A stretch of 64,000 bases of DNA from Branchiostoma floridae (Eukaryota > Chordata > Leptocardii > Amphioxiformes > Branchiostomatidae). Positions 63,301 to 64,000 of the stretch are shown one piece after another. A program made the position numbers and the translations under genes. The stretch is taken from positions 21,641,299 through 21,705,298 of the forward strand of contig NC_049986.1 in the NCBI RefSeq assembly GCF_000003815.2, given 5' to 3'. The notes under the pieces are model-generated. The model was not told the DNA's origin, ran no database searches, and worked only from the letters and a program-made list of their open reading frames with translations. Numbering within the stretch: the stretch's first letter is position 1; the number at the start of each line of letters is the position of its first letter.

Positions 63301-63593
63301 AGTTCTTCATCGTGTCTGCATGCTCCAAAATCCGTCGGATGCCCTTCGAGTCCGTACGGTAGCGGTATTACCACTTACGGATCCAAAAATATTGCTCACA
63401 TTTTGTAACGTAGATATAGCACGTACTTGCACGTGCGGCGGGTTGTGTCCTTAGCTTTACTTACCTCGACATGTCTTGTTGTCAGGATTTAAGGTGAACC
63501 CCAGCTCACAGGAGCATTCCGCCGGTCCGCGGACGATGGGGTTGGTGCAGATATGTTCGCACCCGTGGTTATCTTGTGCACACTCATCAAGGT
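44619..63593 (-). CDS. Polycystin-1-like receptor-channel protein, 5' end beyond window
   Basis: Twenty-eight exons on the minus strand: 63465-63593, 61392-61594, 60722-60815, 59766-60011, 59492-59548, 59293-59300 (candidate), 59115-59171, 58640-58783, 57898-57988, 56845-56921, 56199-56330, 55781-55880, 55275-55351, 54605-54713, 53818-53981, 52845-53441, 52311-52541, 51755-51922, 51184-51344, 50624-50826, 49894-50136, 49083-49291, 48500-48611, 47923-48167, 47297-47489, 46268-46891, 45448-45984 and 44619-44803 (TAG at 44619). Every junction is phase-compatible, giving about 1,797 residues. Domain order is EGF, C-type lectin, PAN-like, helical repeat, GAIN/GPS, TM1, PLAT, then the polycystin channel region, as in the PKD1L group. 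I see no REJ or PKD domain; PKD domains could lie upstream of the window. Family members are autoproteolysed membrane receptors that pair with PKD2-type channels. PKD1L subgroup is unresolved. The gene ends tail-to-tail with the GalNAc-transferase. Confidence 0.9.
45236..45427. mobile_element. MITE of the 'taatctctacc' family
   Basis: 'taatctctaccatgccgtcc' and 'caggcttgtagagact' are inverted ends, and the inner 'ggccaactcctctg' and 'tagcagccagcgtagtcagg' resemble a copy near 1669-1860. It ends about 20 bases from the polycystin exon at 45448. Confidence 0.6.
45448..46891 (-). CDS. Polycystin extracellular (TOP) domain and channel membrane exons
   Basis: Exon 46268-46891 holds the second half of the large extracellular loop ('GYNIFPYVGTLQSFYEGGFN', 'VVFLEFALYSADANLV') and the next transmembrane segments ('LLGFLQVIFTLLVFHLTW', 'VNLTFAWMVIFVGV'). 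Exon 45448-45984 holds the remaining segments ('MAVFFVAFLAFTFFGWLAFG') and the last helix 'FFAFIIVMVYLMMNLLISVI'. The pore-like stretch has 'TFMIAIGKVSLF', a polycystin-1-type sequence lacking the acidic filter residues typical of PKD2 channels. I infer that it may need a PKD2-type partner to conduct. Confidence 0.85.
48694..49068. repeat. Minisatellite, about five units of 73 bp
   Basis: Units contain 'gttcgttaatttgat', 'ctttaccaa', 'aaagtgtgcagtagt' and 'gaatttcatattttgaaac' in order, repeated about five times with divergence. It fills most of the intron between polycystin exons 49083-49291 and 48500-48611, ending 15 bases from the upstream exon's donor. Confidence 0.85.
49894..50136 (-). 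CDS. Polycystin exon with TM2-region helix
   Basis: The exon encodes 'WSCCFSILFCTMISNAMWYR' then 'FSFSLHQLYVSVMSSLTVLP' and is phase 1 to 1. Joined to the preceding exon it gives 'FTRVQRWSCCFS', aligning with the conserved 'FTR-QR' segment before this helix in PKD1 proteins. That decided the donor at 50624 rather than the GT seven bases earlier. Confidence 0.85.
50198..50308 (-). pseudogene. Recent partial duplicate of the transmembrane exon
   Basis: 111 bases repeat the 5' part of exon 49894-50136 with very few substitutions, including a usable 'tag' acceptor at the same position. The copy stops after the codons for 'LRLGPFS' and has no donor; reading through gives stops. It lies about 60 bases upstream of the real exon in the same intron. 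Confidence 0.9.
50330..50400. mobile_element. Repeat with (TCTGTA)n and 'ggtataacc' motif
   Basis: 'tctgtatctgtatctgtatc' is followed by 'caggtataaccgccgttcgg' and 'cgtaacacag'. The same string occurs at 51540-51600 and, inverted, at about 54500-54590, so this is an interspersed repeat ending in a TCTGTA tail. Confidence 0.6.
51184..51922 (-). CDS. PLAT (LH2) domain exons of the polycystin
   Basis: Exon 51755-51922 encodes 'AYLLSVFTGSQPGSGTDSRV' and 'VFMVTAENGDSGVRAL', and exon 51184-51344 encodes 'LGNLQNLHIWHDNSGKRDRD' and 'SWYLDRVVVQDLQNGS'. These are the hallmark beta-strand motifs of the PLAT domain in the first intracellular loop of polycystin-1 proteins, a lipid- and protein-binding module. 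The second exon's donor was set at 51184 because only that GT keeps phase with the next exon's 'SIFLCDDWLAVD'. Confidence 0.9.
51540..51670. mobile_element. Interspersed repeat with 'ggtataacc' motif, full copy
   Basis: It contains 'agccggtataaccacccttc', 'cggcgtaacacaccagct', 'gcggcagcagctggttatgt' and 'gaacgacctgtcaca'. An inverted related copy is at about 54453-54590 with 'tgtgacaggtctttcagtgt'. It lies in the PLAT intron. Confidence 0.65.
52311..53981 (-). CDS. GAIN domain, GPS autoproteolysis site and TM1 exons
   Basis: Exons 53818-53981, 52845-53441 and 52311-52541. The first two encode GAIN-type beta-rich sequence ('VVLYDTNPYVWN', 'GFGYHLSVRGLSCSFWNER') and the third completes the GPS: 'GC' ... 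'CLCDHLTAFGASF'. The HL/T tripeptide is the expected self-cleavage point, with the two tryptophan and four cysteine positions of the motif kept. It is followed by TM1 'ATVWVFIGLYFIGVIFA'. Known GAIN domains cleave in the endoplasmic reticulum and stay non-covalently associated; all residues needed appear present. Confidence 0.9.
52552..52668. repeat. (AATC)n and (AAGC)n microsatellites next to the GPS-exon acceptor
   Basis: About 13 AATC units merge into about 17 AAGC units. On the minus strand they read GCTT then GATT and end only 7 bases before the CAG acceptor of exon 52311-52541, so the repeat occupies the branch-point and pyrimidine-tract zone. Confidence 0.9.
54453..54590. mobile_element. 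Inverted copy of the 'ggtataacc' repeat
   Basis: 'tgtgacaggtctttcagtgt', 'acagctgctgtcgcaccgcg' and 'ggtggttataccgacgcagg' match the inverse of 51540-51670. The 'ggttataccgac' part is itself tandemly doubled. It ends 15 bases from polycystin exon 54605-54713. Confidence 0.65.
54605..58783 (-). CDS. Polycystin helical stretch built from a duplicated exon trio
   Basis: Seven exons between the lectin/PAN region and the GAIN domain. Trio 1 is 144, 91 and 77 bases (58640-58783, 57898-57988, 56845-56921) with phases 0-0, 0-1, 1-0. Trio 2 is 132, 100 and 77 bases (56199-56330, 55781-55880, 55275-55351) with the same phases. A final 109-base exon (54605-54713) starts what looks like a third unit. 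Each unit has alanine/leucine-rich helices such as 'LLAVSRSLTSAVG' or 'SMAGLGMAKNITD', then 'LGVAESLNDLATAG' or 'LAVAGAVENLSTAL', then a 'TL..LL' exon. The role is unknown; a stalk or the helical subdomain A of the GAIN fold is an inference. Confidence 0.8.
56622..56778. mobile_element. MITE of the 'tagcctctacc' family
   Basis: 'tagcctctaccatgctccgg' and 'ggaacctggtagaggtta' are inverted ends. It lies between polycystin exons 56845-56921 and 56199-56330. Flanks are only loosely similar. Confidence 0.55.
57343..57633. mobile_element. MITE with 'gtggtatctcactgc' inverted ends
   Basis: Left 'gtggtatctcactgcacttg' and 'gcaccggtgcggca' pair with right 'tgccgcaccgatgcccc' and 'gcagtgagataccac'. 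It is followed 14 bases later by a related element. Confidence 0.75.
57647..57885. mobile_element. MITE with 'tgcactctcaccgg' inverted ends
   Basis: Left 'gatgcactctcaccggacgt' and 'cgcttgcggcattg' pair with right 'caatgccgcaagcgtacgtg' and 'ctggtgagagtgca'. It ends 13 bases before polycystin exon 57898-57988, so it abuts the donor of that minus-strand exon. Confidence 0.75.
58042..58175. mobile_element. Compact copy of the 'gttactcaagcaac' element
   Basis: 'cagttactcaagcaacagca' and 'gttgtttgagtaactg' are inverted, with 'gtcactgacgaaaggta' between them. Terminal words 'gacatccaagtaagatacg' also match other copies. Confidence 0.6.
58323..58513. mobile_element. Near-perfect palindromic MITE with exact 9 bp duplication
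   Basis: Arms starting 'tagtctctaccagactccgg' and ending with the inverse are almost identical over about 85 bases per side. The 9 bp 'cgcaaatgg' occurs exactly at 58314-58322 and 58514-58522. This is the best-preserved member of the family and probably the youngest. Confidence 0.9.
59293..59300 (-). CDS. Candidate 8 nt micro-exon of the polycystin
   Basis: The minus strand reads 'aacacag' acceptor, 'atctgcag', then donor 'gtgagc'. The preceding exon ends in phase 1 and the next needs phase 0; eight bases (encoding the end of one codon plus Leu-Gln) restore phase exactly, giving '..DLQ' joined to 'DPGALTNYLTTLPEV'. A longer exon with an unseen acceptor is the alternative. Confidence 0.45.
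59492..61594 (-). CDS. C-type lectin domain exons of the polycystin
   Basis: Exons 61392-61594 ('SWSAAEEACQSFGSHLASIS', 'SYWIGLNTNQQ'), 60722-60815 ('GTLKWTDGANVDWTSSSPDG', 'ENCVAVE') and 59492-59548 ('WMGVPCSTGKAFVCKKT') together carry the WIGL core and all four conserved cysteines of a C-type lectin fold. The usual WND calcium motif reads WMG and no EPN or QPD triplet is seen, so classical calcium-dependent sugar binding is unlikely. The 60722 exon ends in phase 1 and the 59492 exon starts in phase 1, so they can splice directly, but a PAN-like exon lies between them. Confidence 0.85.
59766..60011 (-). CDS. PAN/Apple-like exon lying between lectin exons
   Basis: A single 246-base exon, phase 1 to 1, encodes about 82 residues with eight cysteines. 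Its core 'FDFCVNACCEDSACLSFQYN' and 'SNCHLKNKICS' resembles PAN/Apple domains, extracellular protein- or glycan-binding modules. Being symmetric and a multiple of three, it can be included or skipped without changing frame. Acceptor ('cttttgcag') and donor ('accaggttgg') both look sound. Confidence 0.8.
60244..60353. repeat. (ATGT)n followed by (ATCT)n microsatellite
   Basis: About 12 ATGT units pass directly into about 15 ATCT units, in the polycystin intron between exons 60722 and 60011. Confidence 0.95.
61141..61305 (+). mobile_element. tRNA-derived SINE, truncated
   Basis: 'gtggcgtcgtatctggtaga' with 'ggtcccgagttcgttcgcc' (B-box-like), then 'gttgtgctcttggaaaggca' and 'ggtacctgacttcggtcagg', is the same family as 13130-13320. 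It lies in the intron between the two main lectin exons. Confidence 0.75.
62436..62880. repeat. Tandem duplication of about 235 bp
   Basis: 'ggttcgcgtcacgaca', 'agccgaaaattgtt' and 'gcagttggtgaattcgatat' occur in the same order at about 62436-62640 and 62671-62880. Both are in the large intron after the EGF exon; non-coding. Confidence 0.85.
63141..63460. mobile_element. Inverted-repeat element ('aagctaagggcacaat')
   Basis: Left 'ttaagctaagggcacaatc' and 'ggtacgtgca' pair with right 'tgcacgtgcggc' and 'gttgtgtccttagcttta'. It ends only 5 bases before the EGF exon of the polycystin gene. Confidence 0.6.
63465..63593 (-). CDS. Calcium-binding EGF-like exon of the polycystin
   Basis: A phase 1-1 exon encodes one EGF repeat with six cysteines ('LDECAQDNHGCEHICTNP', 'AECSCELGFTLNP', 'DNKTC'). 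The leading D-L-D-E plus the later aromatic position fit the calcium-binding subtype. It is the most upstream recognised exon; the gene continues beyond the window. Confidence 0.85.
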
Positions 63594-64000
63594 CTGGGAT
63601 AACATCGCAATTTTATTAGATATTATAGTTGATATAGTTTATTGCAAATTTTTGCCCGTGGGCTAATTGCAGGTAACCTGGAATGGTACATACAATGCAA
63701 GCAATATACAAGAGTCCACAGAACTCTAAAAGCTAACTATCTGGGTTGTTGGGTTGGTCGACTTATTTTTCGGAGAAAGTGAAAGACTAAAGATCCCACA
63801 TTTTCTAAGTGTGGCTTTATATGGTCCCTTCTTTTAGAAACGCACTGACAAAATAACGCCTGAAAACCAAAACTACTTCTTTCGTCTTAACATGAAAACG
63901 CGAGGTATTGAATTTGAAGGCACATTTGTCTCAGAAAGATCAAGGAAGTTGGAATTTTTCACCCCCCCCCCCCCTTGGAAAAATTAATGTAAAGCATCAT
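63594..64000. other. Intron of the polycystin gene with LINE-tail fragment
   Basis: Contains a LINE-tail-like block at 63634-63720 ('gtttattgcaaatttttgcc', shared with position 300) and a poly-C run at about 63962-63974. No exon was recognised before the window ends. Confidence 0.55.

Overview
The window is animal nuclear DNA: multi-exon genes with GT-AG introns, heavy loads of short inverted-repeat elements, tRNA-derived SINEs, LINE fragments and microsatellites. The gene content (a Bar-type homeobox gene, an ankyrin/SOCS-box gene, a GM2/GD2-synthase-type glycosyltransferase and a polycystin-1-like receptor-channel carrying EGF, C-type lectin and PAN-like modules) fits an invertebrate chordate. 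A lancelet (Branchiostoma) is my best guess; this is an inference from gene content, since no search was possible.

Layout. 1-5.4 kb: no gene recognised, repeats and inverted-repeat elements. 5.47-10.12 kb (+): an ASB-family gene (ankyrin repeats plus C-terminal SOCS box), five exons, 5' end not found. 11.98-15.62 kb (-): a complete four-exon homeobox gene of 202 codons, tail-to-tail with the ASB gene. 15.6-32.8 kb: a 17 kb region with no coding exon I can support, lying between two divergent genes and rich in repeats; a few non-repeat blocks could be regulatory. 32.84-43.00 kb (+): a ten-exon beta-1,4-N-acetylgalactosaminyltransferase-like gene (496 codons). Its fourth intron holds a 5'-truncated LINE with an intact 3' open frame, a short tandem tail and a perfect 12 bp target-site duplication. 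44.62-63.59 kb (-): 28 exons of a polycystin-1-like gene (about 1,797 codons visible), 5' end beyond the window. Its domain order is EGF, C-type lectin (with a PAN-like exon lying inside it), a helical stretch made of a duplicated exon trio, GAIN/GPS, TM1, PLAT, then the polycystin channel membrane region.

Exon boundaries were derived by hand from splice sites and codon phase. In all four genes every consecutive junction is phase-compatible, which is the strongest internal support for the models. The ASB, homeobox, GalNAc-transferase and polycystin genes are neighbours only; nothing in the sequence shows that they act in one pathway.

The most noteworthy observations are: a PAN-like phase 1-1 exon placed between the exons of a C-type lectin domain; an 8 nt candidate micro-exon needed to keep phase; a tandem exon-trio duplication; a recent partial duplication of a transmembrane exon; homeobox exon fragments trapped between the arms of a MITE; and several MITEs sharing TA(G/C)TCTC termini and flanked by 8-10 bp target duplications. 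I did not find a clearly new multi-gene system.
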